From Lentihominibacter excrementipullorum (GTDB lineage Bacteria; Bacillota; Clostridia; Peptostreptococcales; Anaerovoracaceae): a DNA stretch of 18,828 nucleotides. The position numbers and the translations under genes are program-made. Shown one piece after another: positions 1 through 5,814 of this stretch (positions are counted from its first letter, which is position 1; each line of letters starts with the position of its first letter). Under the pieces are notes generated by a model. The model was not told the DNA's origin. It worked only from the letters and a program-made list of their open reading frames with translations, and did no database searches. The stretch lies in NCBI GenBank assembly GCA_018713975.1, contig DVOB01000058.1:1-18828 (forward strand). Reading direction: 5' to 3'.

Positions 1-1
1 A

Positions 2-931
2 GAACGGAACAAAGAAAAACCCACGTTGATAATAATGGCTGCGGGAATGGGTTCCCGATATGGAGGCCTGAAACAGGTGGACAGGATAACAGATGCCGGA
101 GAAATAATATTGGATTTCTCCCTGTACGACGCCATGATGGCGGGATTCGGGAGAGCTGTCTTCGTCATCAAAGAAGAGCACCGGGATCTTTTCAGAGAGC
201 TGGTGGATGACAGAGCCGGGCGGTTCATGAAAATAGAGTATGCCTATCAGAAGCTTGACGATATACCGGAAGGTGTGAAAACACCTGAAGGGAGAGAAAA
301 GCCGTGGGGTACCGGTCATGCGGTATTGGCCTGCCGTCATCTGATAAAAGGGCCTTTTGCGGTGATAAATGCCGACGATTATTATGGCCCCGGCGGTTTC
401 GCAGCGGTGTATGATTATCTGGCCGGTCATGAGGACGGAGATATGTACGATTATTGTATGGTGGGATATCAGCTGAAGAACACAGTTACTGAAAACGGAC
501 ACGTGGCCAGAGGCGTCTGTGAGGCTGATGAAAAAGGTTATCTCAGGAAGGTCACCGAGAGGACAAAAATAATGAGAAGAGACGGGGCCATCGCCTATAC
601 GGAGGACGACGGGGAGAGCTGGACGGAGCTGGACGAAAACACTATCGTTTCCATGAACTTCTGGGGTTTTTCTCACAGCATGATGAAGGAACTGGAAAAC
701 GGATTGCCGGAGTTCTTTGAAAAAGAGGTACCGAAAAACCCGTTGAAAAGCGAATATTACCTTCCTGCTGCCGCCGACAGGCTGATACAGGAGGGGAAAG
801 CAAGGGTAAAGATCCTGACTTCCCGAGACAGGTGGTATGGCGTGACATATAAGGAAGACCGGGAGGATGTGAAAAATGCCCTGGAATCCATGAAGGATAA
901 GGGCATGTATCCTGAGAAATTGTGGAAATGA
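2..931 (+). CDS. Sugar-phosphate nucleotidyltransferase-like protein, 5' partial
   Basis: NTP-transferase-fold protein expected to join a nucleoside triphosphate to a sugar phosphate in the cytoplasm; the exact sugar cannot be told. The N-terminal signature AAGMGSRYGGLKQ is the glycine-rich nucleotide-binding loop with Arg and Lys, and NADDYYG about 115 residues later is the metal-binding aspartate region. The first in-frame start in the window is a TTG at 26 with no ribosome site. The frame is open back to base 2 and reads ERNKEKPTLIIMAAG, which resembles the usual family start (a short charged lead then PTLVIMAAG), so the true start probably lies a few codons upstream of the window. The C-terminus looks complete. 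It converges on the minus-strand glucosaminidase gene with only 15 bases between stops and no clear terminator. Relatives often sit with aminoglycoside-phosphotransferase-like kinases in choline or sugar modification clusters, but that context is outside the window. Confidence 0.85.
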   Translation, partial: ERNKEKPTLIIMAAGMGSRYGGLKQVDRITDAGEIILDFSLYDAMMAGFGRAVFVIKEEHRDLFRELVDDRAGRFMKIEYAYQKLDDIPEGVKTPEGREKPWGTGHAVLACRHLIKGPFAVINADDYYGPGGFAAVYDYLAGHEDGDMYDYCMVGYQLKNTVTENGHVARGVCEADEKGYLRKVTERTKIMRRDGAIAYTEDDGESWTELDENTIVSMNFWGFSHSMMKELENGLPEFFEKEVPKNPLKSEYYLPAAADRLIQEGKARVKILTSRDRWYGVTYKEDREDVKNALESMKDKGMYPEKLWK

Positions 932-946
932 AAATGTTGTAAACAC

Positions 947-1672
947 CTACTTCAGCTTTTCCAGCTCAGCATTGCGGTGTTGGCTGATGGTAGAATAGTA
1001 TCTCACCATGTTGGCCGCCACTCTGTCGTCCCACGCTGTGCTGGCGGCGTATCTCCTGTTGACAGCAGAAATGGTCTTTCCTGAGTAGAGGCTGCCTCCG
1101 GGAGACAGATAGCTGTTGGCCAGTGTTCTGGAGACGACGTCTATGCCTTCAGCTTTTGATGAAAAACCGCTGGAACCAAAGCCGAACATGTTGTTGGGCC
1201 TGAAGCAAATAGTGCCGTTGGCACTTTCATGGGCGGCGATAGCCATGACGAATAAACAATTTATCCCATAATCCTGCTCAGCCTGATAAAAGGCTTCCTC
1301 CAGACCTGTGAGGCCGCCGGTGGTCACCAGCTCAAGATCCGATACGGTGACACCGCTGGGCTGACTTACATCCAGACTCATTATCTGTGATGTGGAATAA
1401 GAGGGGAAGGTTTCCCCTTCGATCACTCTGTTCACGGTAGATGTCCGCAGAGTCGACGCCAGATCCACATCGCTGGCAGATGCGGCCCCCTCTTTCGAAA
1501 GGGCGTTACTGGCAGCGGCCGCATCGGAGCGGATGTTCTCGACGGTGATGTAAAGACCTGCGGCGAAAAGCCCCGCCGATACGACAGCTGTGATGAGAAC
1601 AACGAGTATTATCAGTCTGATATGACTTTTTCTGACTATATGTATATCGATTTTTTCTGTGATATTTTCCAT
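947..1672 (-). CDS. Membrane-anchored glucosaminidase-domain cell-wall hydrolase
   Basis: Predicted peptidoglycan hydrolase of the endo-beta-N-acetylglucosaminidase (lysozyme-like) family, 241 residues. Residues 1-17 are charged and cytoplasmic, 18-42 form one transmembrane helix or uncleaved signal anchor, and 43-120 are a low-complexity Ser/Thr/Ala-rich stalk. Residues 121-235 are the catalytic domain: AHES at 147-150 holds the likely catalytic Glu149, NNMFGFG at 160-166 matches the family's NNLFGIG motif, and an aromatic Tyr lies in RRYAAS near 208. The start ATG at 1672 is preceded on the minus strand by AGAGG about 13 bases away, so the ribosome site is weak and a little distant. The gene stands alone on the minus strand, divergent from the secreted-protein gene. 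It has no SH3 or LysM cell-wall-binding domain, so the membrane anchor probably positions it. Confidence 0.85.
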   Translation of the reverse strand: MENITEKIDIHIVRKSHIRLIILVVLITAVVSAGLFAAGLYITVENIRSDAAAASNALSKEGAASASDVDLASTLRTSTVNRVIEGETFPSYSTSQIMSLDVSQPSGVTVSDLELVTTGGLTGLEEAFYQAEQDYGINCLFVMAIAAHESANGTICFRPNNMFGFGSSGFSSKAEGIDVVSRTLANSYLSPGGSLYSGKTISAVNRRYAASTAWDDRVAANMVRYYSTISQHRNAELEKLK

Positions 1673-1719
1673 ATTTTAATTTTATCCTCTCGGTCATCGA
1701 GTTCAGCAGCCTGAGCTAC

Positions 1720-1748
1720 TTGAAAATCATGAAATTCTAATATATTAT
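1720..1748 (+). promoter_or_regulatory. Candidate sigma-A-type promoter for 1794-3516
   Basis: TTGAAA at 1720-1725, a 17-base spacer and TATTAT at 1743-1748 give a good housekeeping match on the plus strand, about 45 bases before the ATG at 1794. Called by eye only. Confidence 0.5.
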
Positions 1749-1772
1749 AAATAATGTTGGAGAAAAAAACAA
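1744..1772 (-). promoter_or_regulatory. Candidate promoter for the glucosaminidase gene, overlapping the divergent one
   Basis: On the minus strand TATAAT (1749 down to 1744) is preceded, 17 bases away, by a weak TTGTTT (1772 down to 1767). The two -10 elements overlap, so polymerase could bind in only one direction at a time. The -35 match is poor. Confidence 0.35.
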
Positions 1773-1793
1773 CCGGCGGGATTCGGAGGTAAT

Positions 1794-2384
1794 ATGTATT
1801 TCGTAATGAAGATCATAGCCACCGTGGTCATCTCTGTCATGATGCAGGCGGGGACGGAAAGTATCGTTGCCACTACGCCTCGCGAAGCAGTGTTGGATTT
1901 CATGGAAGGCCTTGAGAACCGTGACACTTATGTCATGGAAAAATATATGGATGACAGTTATGTCAATTTCATCACCAATGTCCAGGGAGACGAGGCTGTT
2001 GTGGAGAGGATGAACGATGCGCTTTTCAGCGGCTTTACCTATAAGATAGAAGATATGGCCGTAAAGAACGATGTAGCTGTCGCCAAGGTGACCATCACCA
2101 GCTGTGACTTCAGCGGTGTGCTGGATGCCTATAATACGGTCTCCTATCAGTATGTTGTCGACAACCTCTACACAGATGATATAGCTGATAAGGATTGGCT
2201 CAACGCTCAGTGTCTGGAGCTTTATGTGGAGCAGGTGGAGGAGGCAGCTGCCGTGGGAGCTACTATGGAGACTACTGTGTTCATTCCTATGGTGGACGAC
2301 GGATTTTACGGATGGAATATAATAATGACCGACGGACTCATGAGCTCGGTGTTGGGAAATCTTCAGATACCAACAGGTCAGTAA
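1794..2384 (+). CDS. Secreted NTF2-like protein of unknown function
   Basis: I do not recognise a named gene. The 196-residue product begins with a hydrophobic stretch (about residues 3-20) that may be a signal peptide or anchor, although no basic residues precede it and no lipobox is visible. From residue 28, TPREAVLDFMEGLENRD and the following alternating strands resemble the start of NTF2-like or DUF4878/DUF5105-type extracytoplasmic domains, which often begin with a helix containing 'VxxFxxAlxxgD'. The ATG at 1794 was chosen because GGAGG ends four bases before it; the next Met (1806) would be 16 bases away. Only 13 bases separate it from the aldo/keto reductase, so the two are probably cotranscribed. 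No catalytic residues can be assigned. Confidence 0.7.
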   Translation: MYFVMKIIATVVISVMMQAGTESIVATTPREAVLDFMEGLENRDTYVMEKYMDDSYVNFITNVQGDEAVVERMNDALFSGFTYKIEDMAVKNDVAVAKVTITSCDFSGVLDAYNTVSYQYVVDNLYTDDIADKDWLNAQCLELYVEQVEEAAAVGATMETTVFIPMVDDGFYGWNIIMTDGLMSSVLGNLQIPTGQ

Positions 2385-2397
2385 AGGGGGTAAGAGG

Positions 2398-3516
2398 ATG
2401 ACATATCTTGGGGAAAATATCGGGAAATTGGGATTTGGTCTTATGAGACTCCCGAAGAAAGGTGAAAAAACAGATGTGGAGCAGACCAGTAAAATGGTAG
2501 ATCTGTTCATGGAGGCGGGCTTCACATACTTTGATACGGCGTGGGCTTACGAAGGCAGTGAGGACGCTATACGACAGGCGCTGGTAGAAAGATACCCCAG
2601 GGAAAGCTATCAGCTGGCTACGAAAAATGCCGCGTGGATAAATTGTAAGACGAAGGAAGACGCGTTGGCTCAGTTCGATCTTTCATTGGAAAGGACGGGG
2701 GCCGGATATTTCGATTTCTATCTGCTTCATAACCTGGGGGAAGGCAGGAGCCATTATTTCGACGATTTTCAGATGTGGGACTGGATACAGGAAAAAAAGA
2801 AAGAAGGCCTGGTAAAGCATGCCGGGTTCTCCTTCCACTCCACACCGGAAGAGCTGGATGAGATACTGACGGCTCATCCTGAAGCGGAGTTCGTACAGCT
2901 CCAGATAAATTATGCCGACTGGGACAATCCGGCGGTACAGTCACGGGGCTGCTATGAAGTGGCCAGAAAACATGGAAAGCCTGTTATCATCATGGAACCG
3001 GTCAAAGGTGGGATGCTGGCTACGCCGCCGGAAGAAGTGACGCGCATATTCAAGGCGGCGGAACCTGACTCATCTGTCGCTTCCTGGGCTATAAGATTCG
3101 CTGCTGATCTGGATGGGATAATCACCGTTCTCTCAGGTATGAGCAACGTGGAGCAGATGAAGGATAATCTCTCATTCATGAAGGATTTCAAAGCTCTGAA
3201 CGACAGCCAGAAGGAGACGATAAAAGCAGCGCAGGAGGCCCTGGCCAGGATACCTCTGATCCCATGTACCACCTGTGATTACTGCGCGAAAGTCTGTCCT
3301 ATGGATATCGGCATATCAGGCTCATTCACAGCCATGAATTACCTGACTCTCTATGGAGATAAAGCTGCCGCTCAGCATCAGGAGGACTGGCTGGTGAAGA
3401 GCCACGGGAGAAAACAGGCCAACGAGTGTATCAAATGCGGCAAGTGCGAAGAGGCATGTCCGCAGCATATAAAGATAAGAGACAATCTCGATAAGGTTTG
3501 TCGTGAACTGTTGTAA
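2398..3516 (+). CDS. Aldo/keto reductase with C-terminal 2x[4Fe-4S] ferredoxin domain
   Basis: A 372-residue oxidoreductase. Residues 1-270 form an aldo/keto reductase barrel with the catalytic tetrad visible as Asp46 and Tyr51 (in FDTAWAYE), Lys76 (ATKNAAW) and His111 (LLHN). Residues 285-360 hold two ferredoxin motifs: Cys290, 293, 296 and 300 followed by Pro, and Cys344, 347, 350 and 354 followed by Pro. This fusion is common in anaerobic Bacillota and suggests electron exchange between the clusters and a nicotinamide- or carbonyl-type reaction; the substrate is unknown. AGGGGG at 2385-2390 gives a ribosome site seven bases before the ATG. Length and motifs look intact. It follows the secreted NTF2-like gene closely, but nothing shows a functional link between them. 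Confidence 0.9.
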   Translation: MTYLGENIGKLGFGLMRLPKKGEKTDVEQTSKMVDLFMEAGFTYFDTAWAYEGSEDAIRQALVERYPRESYQLATKNAAWINCKTKEDALAQFDLSLERTGAGYFDFYLLHNLGEGRSHYFDDFQMWDWIQEKKKEGLVKHAGFSFHSTPEELDEILTAHPEAEFVQLQINYADWDNPAVQSRGCYEVARKHGKPVIIMEPVKGGMLATPPEEVTRIFKAAEPDSSVASWAIRFAADLDGIITVLSGMSNVEQMKDNLSFMKDFKALNDSQKETIKAAQEALARIPLIPCTTCDYCAKVCPMDIGISGSFTAMNYLTLYGDKAAAQHQEDWLVKSHGRKQANECIKCGKCEEACPQHIKIRDNLDKVCRELL

Positions 3517-3541
3517 TACAAAGCCTCTGTGTTCACCACAG

Positions 3542-3573
3542 CCGGGCGTACTGACGTCTCGTCCGGAAATTTT
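3542..3573 (+). terminator. Weak candidate terminator after the aldo/keto reductase
   Basis: CCGGGCG (3542-3548) can pair with CGTCCGG (3560-3566), seven pairs including one G-U, around an 11-base loop, followed by AAATTTT. The U tract is short and offset, so this is tentative. A smaller CTGTG/CACAG hairpin lies just before it. Confidence 0.35.
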
Positions 3574-3575
3574 CC

Positions 3576-3603
3576 TTGCATTTGCGCCAAAGTGTTGTAT
3601 AAT
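3576..3603 (+). promoter_or_regulatory. Promoter of the rpsF-ssb-rpsR operon
   Basis: A perfect TATAAT at 3598-3603 lies 16 bases after TTGCAT (3576-3581). Transcription should start near 3610, giving a leader of about 70 bases before rpsF. Confidence 0.6.
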
Positions 3604-3632
3604 ATAAAGGCGTGTATTTTGCGCGTATCCTT

Positions 3633-3652
3633 GCGATAAGAACGCTTATCGC
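3633..3652 (+). promoter_or_regulatory. Leader hairpin upstream of rpsF
   Basis: GCGATAAG (3633-3640) and CTTATCGC (3645-3652) form a perfect 8-bp stem with the tetraloop AACG. Flanking CTT and AAG can add three pairs across a bulge. It ends 12 bases before the ribosome site AAGGAGGTG (3665-3673). Its position suits autogenous control of rpsF, but I do not see the CCG-containing element of the known S6:S18-binding leader. Confidence 0.5.
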
Positions 3653-3678
3653 CATCAAGTCCATAAGGAGGTGAAAAA

Positions 3679-3966
3679 ATGATAAACTACGAGGTAATGT
3701 TCATCATCGATCCTGCACTGGAGGACGACGCTAAGGAAGCTACGATAGAGGCTGTAAAAGGCATCATCGCTGCTGAAGGTGAAGTCGGCAACACAGATGT
3801 GTGGGGCATGAGAAAGCTCGCTTATCCTATCCAGAAGAAATCTGAAGGATATTACGTTGTTATCGAGTTCAAGGCAGAGCCTACTCTTCCAAAAGAGCTC
3901 GACAGAAGACTCAAGATCTCCGACAACGTGATGAGACACCTGATAATAAACAAAGATGAAAAATAG
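3679..3966 (+). CDS. rpsF: 30S ribosomal protein S6
   Basis: S6 of 95 residues, the usual bacterial length. It opens with MINYEVMFIIDP, the typical first strand, and contains WGMRKLAYPIQKKSEGYYV (about residues 42-60), the conserved core that contacts S18 and 16S rRNA on the platform of the small subunit. A near-perfect AAGGAGGTG stands six bases before the ATG. It is first of rpsF-ssb-rpsR, the standard Bacillota order, with ssb 15 bases downstream. In many bacteria S6 with S18 feeds back on this mRNA. The leader hairpin here could serve that, though its sequence does not match the motif I know. Confidence 0.98.
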   Translation: MINYEVMFIIDPALEDDAKEATIEAVKGIIAAEGEVGNTDVWGMRKLAYPIQKKSEGYYVVIEFKAEPTLPKELDRRLKISDNVMRHLIINKDEK

Positions 3967-3981
3967 GAAGAGGGGTGTGGT

Positions 3982-4434
3982 ATGAATAGTGTTGTGCTGA
4001 TAGGGAGATTGACCAGAGACCCTGAAATAAGGTATATTTCCGAGAGCCAGATGGCTGTCGCCACTTTTACTGTCGCCATAGACAGACCGGTAAGATCGGG
4101 ACAGGAGAAAAAGACAGATTTTCCGCGAGTGACCGTATTCGGCCGACAAGCTGAGAACTGTGAGAGATTTTTGGCTAAAGGAAGACTCGTAGGTGTCCAG
4201 GGAAGGATACAGACGGGAAGCTATACCAATAAAGACGGCGTCACAGTATATACTACCGATGTTGTCGCCGACAGAGTTGAGTTTCTGGAATGGGGAGACA
4301 GGAACGAAAGAGCCGGGGGCGGATACCAGAATCAGGGACGCAGCCAGCAGCCTTCAAAACAGGAACCTGCCGACAGAGATATGGGCGTTCCGGAAGGTTT
4401 CCAGGCCCTTCAGGACGACGACATCCCATTTTAA
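3982..4434 (+). CDS. ssb: Single-stranded DNA-binding protein
   Basis: SSB of 150 residues. An OB fold spans about 1-105, beginning MNSVVLIGRLTRDPEIRY and including VFGRQAENCERFLAKGRLVGVQGRI, both typical. A Gly/Gln-rich flexible linker follows, and the acidic tip DDDIPF at 145-150 is the docking site for replication and repair partners. It coats single-stranded DNA as a tetramer at forks and repair sites. GAGGGG lies just ahead of the ATG. It is the middle gene of the S6-SSB-S18 operon. The 79-base gap to rpsR holds two strong hairpins. Confidence 0.97.
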   Translation: MNSVVLIGRLTRDPEIRYISESQMAVATFTVAIDRPVRSGQEKKTDFPRVTVFGRQAENCERFLAKGRLVGVQGRIQTGSYTNKDGVTVYTTDVVADRVEFLEWGDRNERAGGGYQNQGRSQQPSKQEPADRDMGVPEGFQALQDDDIPF

Positions 4435-4442
4435 GAGACCCC

Positions 4443-4490
4443 GCGCCGGATGACCGGCGCAGATGCCTTTATACCGCCTGCGGGGCGGTA
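4443..4490 (+). promoter_or_regulatory. Tandem GC-rich hairpins between ssb and rpsR
   Basis: Hairpin 1: GCGCCGG (4443-4449), loop ATGA, CCGGCGC (4454-4460). Hairpin 2: TACCGCC (4472-4478), loop TGCGG, GGCGGTA (4484-4490). Both are perfect 7-bp stems. Neither is followed by a U tract, so they are not ordinary terminators. They may set mRNA stability or processing between ssb and rpsR, or bind a protein. Confidence 0.6.
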
Positions 4491-4513
4491 AATACTGAGA
4501 AAGGAGATTTATC

Positions 4514-4747
4514 ATGGATAATAAGAGACGCGGTGGCATGCGAAGAAAGAAAGTTTGCCAGTTCTGCGCTGATAAGACCGAGACCATAGATTACAAAGAC
4601 GTCGAAAAGCTCAAGAAGTATGTGACTGAAAGAGGAAAGATACTTCCTAAGAGGATCACAGGAACATGTGCGATCCACCAGAGAGAAGTCACCAAGGCTA
4701 TCAAGAGGGCTAGGATCGTGGCACTTCTGCCTTACACAGCTGACTAG
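4514..4747 (+). CDS. rpsR: 30S ribosomal protein S18
   Basis: S18 of 77 residues, which pairs with S6 on the platform of the 30S subunit. The family core is clear: YKDVEKLKKYVTERGKILPKRITG, then an arginine- and lysine-rich tail ending in VALLPYTAD. Cys15 and Cys18 (VCQFC) together with Cys52 and His55 (TGTCAIH) make a probable zinc site, as in the zinc-binding form of S18; many other bacteria have a form lacking these cysteines. AAGGAG (4501-4506) lies seven bases before the ATG. It is the last gene of the operon, followed by two terminator-like hairpins. Confidence 0.98.
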   Translation: MDNKRRGGMRRKKVCQFCADKTETIDYKDVEKLKKYVTERGKILPKRITGTCAIHQREVTKAIKRARIVALLPYTAD

Positions 4748-4785
4748 GCGGAGCAGGACGGGAAGAGGGAATACAGGCCGGGATA

Positions 4786-4817
4786 AAGATGACCGGTCGC
4801 ATGCGACCCGTCGTTTT
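4786..4817 (+). terminator. First terminator-like hairpin after rpsR
   Basis: AAGATGAC (4786-4793) pairs with GTCGTTTT (4810-4817) with two wobbles. Inside, across a C-C mismatch, GGTCGC (4795-4800) pairs with GCGACC (4803-4808). The stem ends in a TTTT run, as in an intrinsic terminator whose U tract is part of the stem. Confidence 0.5.
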
Positions 4818-4830
4818 CAGAAGAGATCAG

Positions 4831-4865
4831 AAAGCAACCAGGAACTTTTGAACCTGGTTGCTTTT
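4831..4865 (+). terminator. Main rho-independent terminator after rpsR
   Basis: AAAGCAACCAGG (4831-4842) and CCTGGTTGCTTT (4853-4864) form a perfect 12-bp stem with a 10-base loop and a TTTT run at 4862-4865. It closes the rpsF-ssb-rpsR operon. Confidence 0.85.
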
Positions 4866-4949
4866 GCATGTTAAAAGGGTGAGGATGACTGCGTCAAATG
4901 ACTGTATCGGTAATGAGACAGCATGAAAGTTAGAAAAAAGCATAAAAAA

Positions 4950-4978
4950 AGGACAAAGAGGTCGATGTATGGTATAAT
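4950..4978 (+). promoter_or_regulatory. Extended -10 promoter of the DUF2232-gdpP-rplI-dnaB operon
   Basis: TATAAT at 4973-4978 is preceded by TGG (extended -10) and, 17 bases upstream, by AGGACA (4950-4955), a 4/6 match to TTGACA. Transcription should begin near 4985, giving a leader of about 30 bases. Confidence 0.65.
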
Positions 4979-5013
4979 AGCAGATAAGTATAAGTATTTT
5001 TAGGAGAAAACAG

Positions 5014-5757
5014 ATGTACTTGTTGTTGATATATTTTTTGATATTGGTGGTGCCGGTGGCAGTGATGCCGCGATACATAAAATCAGGGAGCGCATCGCCG
5101 TACAGGATCGTCCTCTACGGAACCATTGGAACGGCCGCGGCCATAGTGATAGTCTTCATGGCTGCGTCTATGTCAGGACAAGGGATATTTGCTCAGATAA
5201 GCGGCATGATAGAGACTATGGCAGCTGAGCTGGCCAAAAATCCTATGGTGGCGGAAACGCTGGGGATGGCTTCTGCCAGTCAGGCGGAGAGGACGAAGAT
5301 GCTGACTCAGCTGTACGACAATGTCTTCGCCGTGATGCCGGCATGTCTGATGATACTGGGGCTGGTCGTCTCATATGTGGAATATATCATCATTTCCAGG
5401 ATAATGGCCAGACGCTTCCAGGTAAAGAGGATGCCTAAGTTCAGAGAGTTTTCATGGCCGGGCAGTGCATTCATGGGTGTCATGGGAATGTATCTCATCT
5501 CGTGGGTGCTGACGGCAACGGGAGTATTCGCTGATAACATGGTCTACATGAACATGGACATGCTGTTCAATTTCGTGTTTTCCATCCAGGGTGTATCAGT
5601 AGTACTCATGTTCTGTCATATGAAGCGAGTGCCTAAAGCCGCAGGCGTAGTCATCGCTGTCGTGATGTGGATGATATACGTCGGAAGGATGGCGTTGTTG
5701 ATAATAGGCATGTTCGATCTGATACTCGGTCTCAAGCGAAGGATAAAGGGAAGATAA
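5014..5757 (+). CDS. DUF2232 (YybS-like) multi-spanning membrane protein
   Basis: A 247-residue integral membrane protein. Hydrophobic segments lie at about residues 2-18, 33-53, 105-128, 150-170, 180-200 and 208-238. The stretch MPKFREFSWPGSAF (140-153) matches the conserved 'P..reW..P' region of the DUF2232 family, whose members sit directly before gdpP in many Bacillota, as here. Its function is unknown. AGGAG at 5002-5006 lies seven bases before the ATG, and a strong promoter stands just upstream, so it is the first gene of a long operon. It is somewhat shorter than Bacillus YybS. It ends with a basic KRRIKGR tail, so the C-terminus is probably cytoplasmic. Confidence 0.8.
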   Translation: MYLLLIYFLILVVPVAVMPRYIKSGSASPYRIVLYGTIGTAAAIVIVFMAASMSGQGIFAQISGMIETMAAELAKNPMVAETLGMASASQAERTKMLTQLYDNVFAVMPACLMILGLVVSYVEYIIISRIMARRFQVKRMPKFREFSWPGSAFMGVMGMYLISWVLTATGVFADNMVYMNMDMLFNFVFSIQGVSVVLMFCHMKRVPKAAGVVIAVVMWMIYVGRMALLIIGMFDLILGLKRRIKGR

Positions 5758-5776
5758 AAAAGAGGCGGGCCATGTA

Positions 5777-5790
5777 GCGGTACCGCGGTA
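5777..5790 (+). repeat. Overlapping short palindromes before gdpP
   Basis: GCGGTACCGC (5777-5786) and TACCGCGGTA (5781-5790) are each perfect palindromes and overlap by six bases; read another way it is the direct repeat GCGGTA-CC-GCGGTA. It lies 25 bases before the chosen gdpP start. It could fold or bind a protein; no function is known to me. Confidence 0.4.
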
Positions 5791-5814
5791 ATGGACGATT
5801 CGGGAGAGGATACT

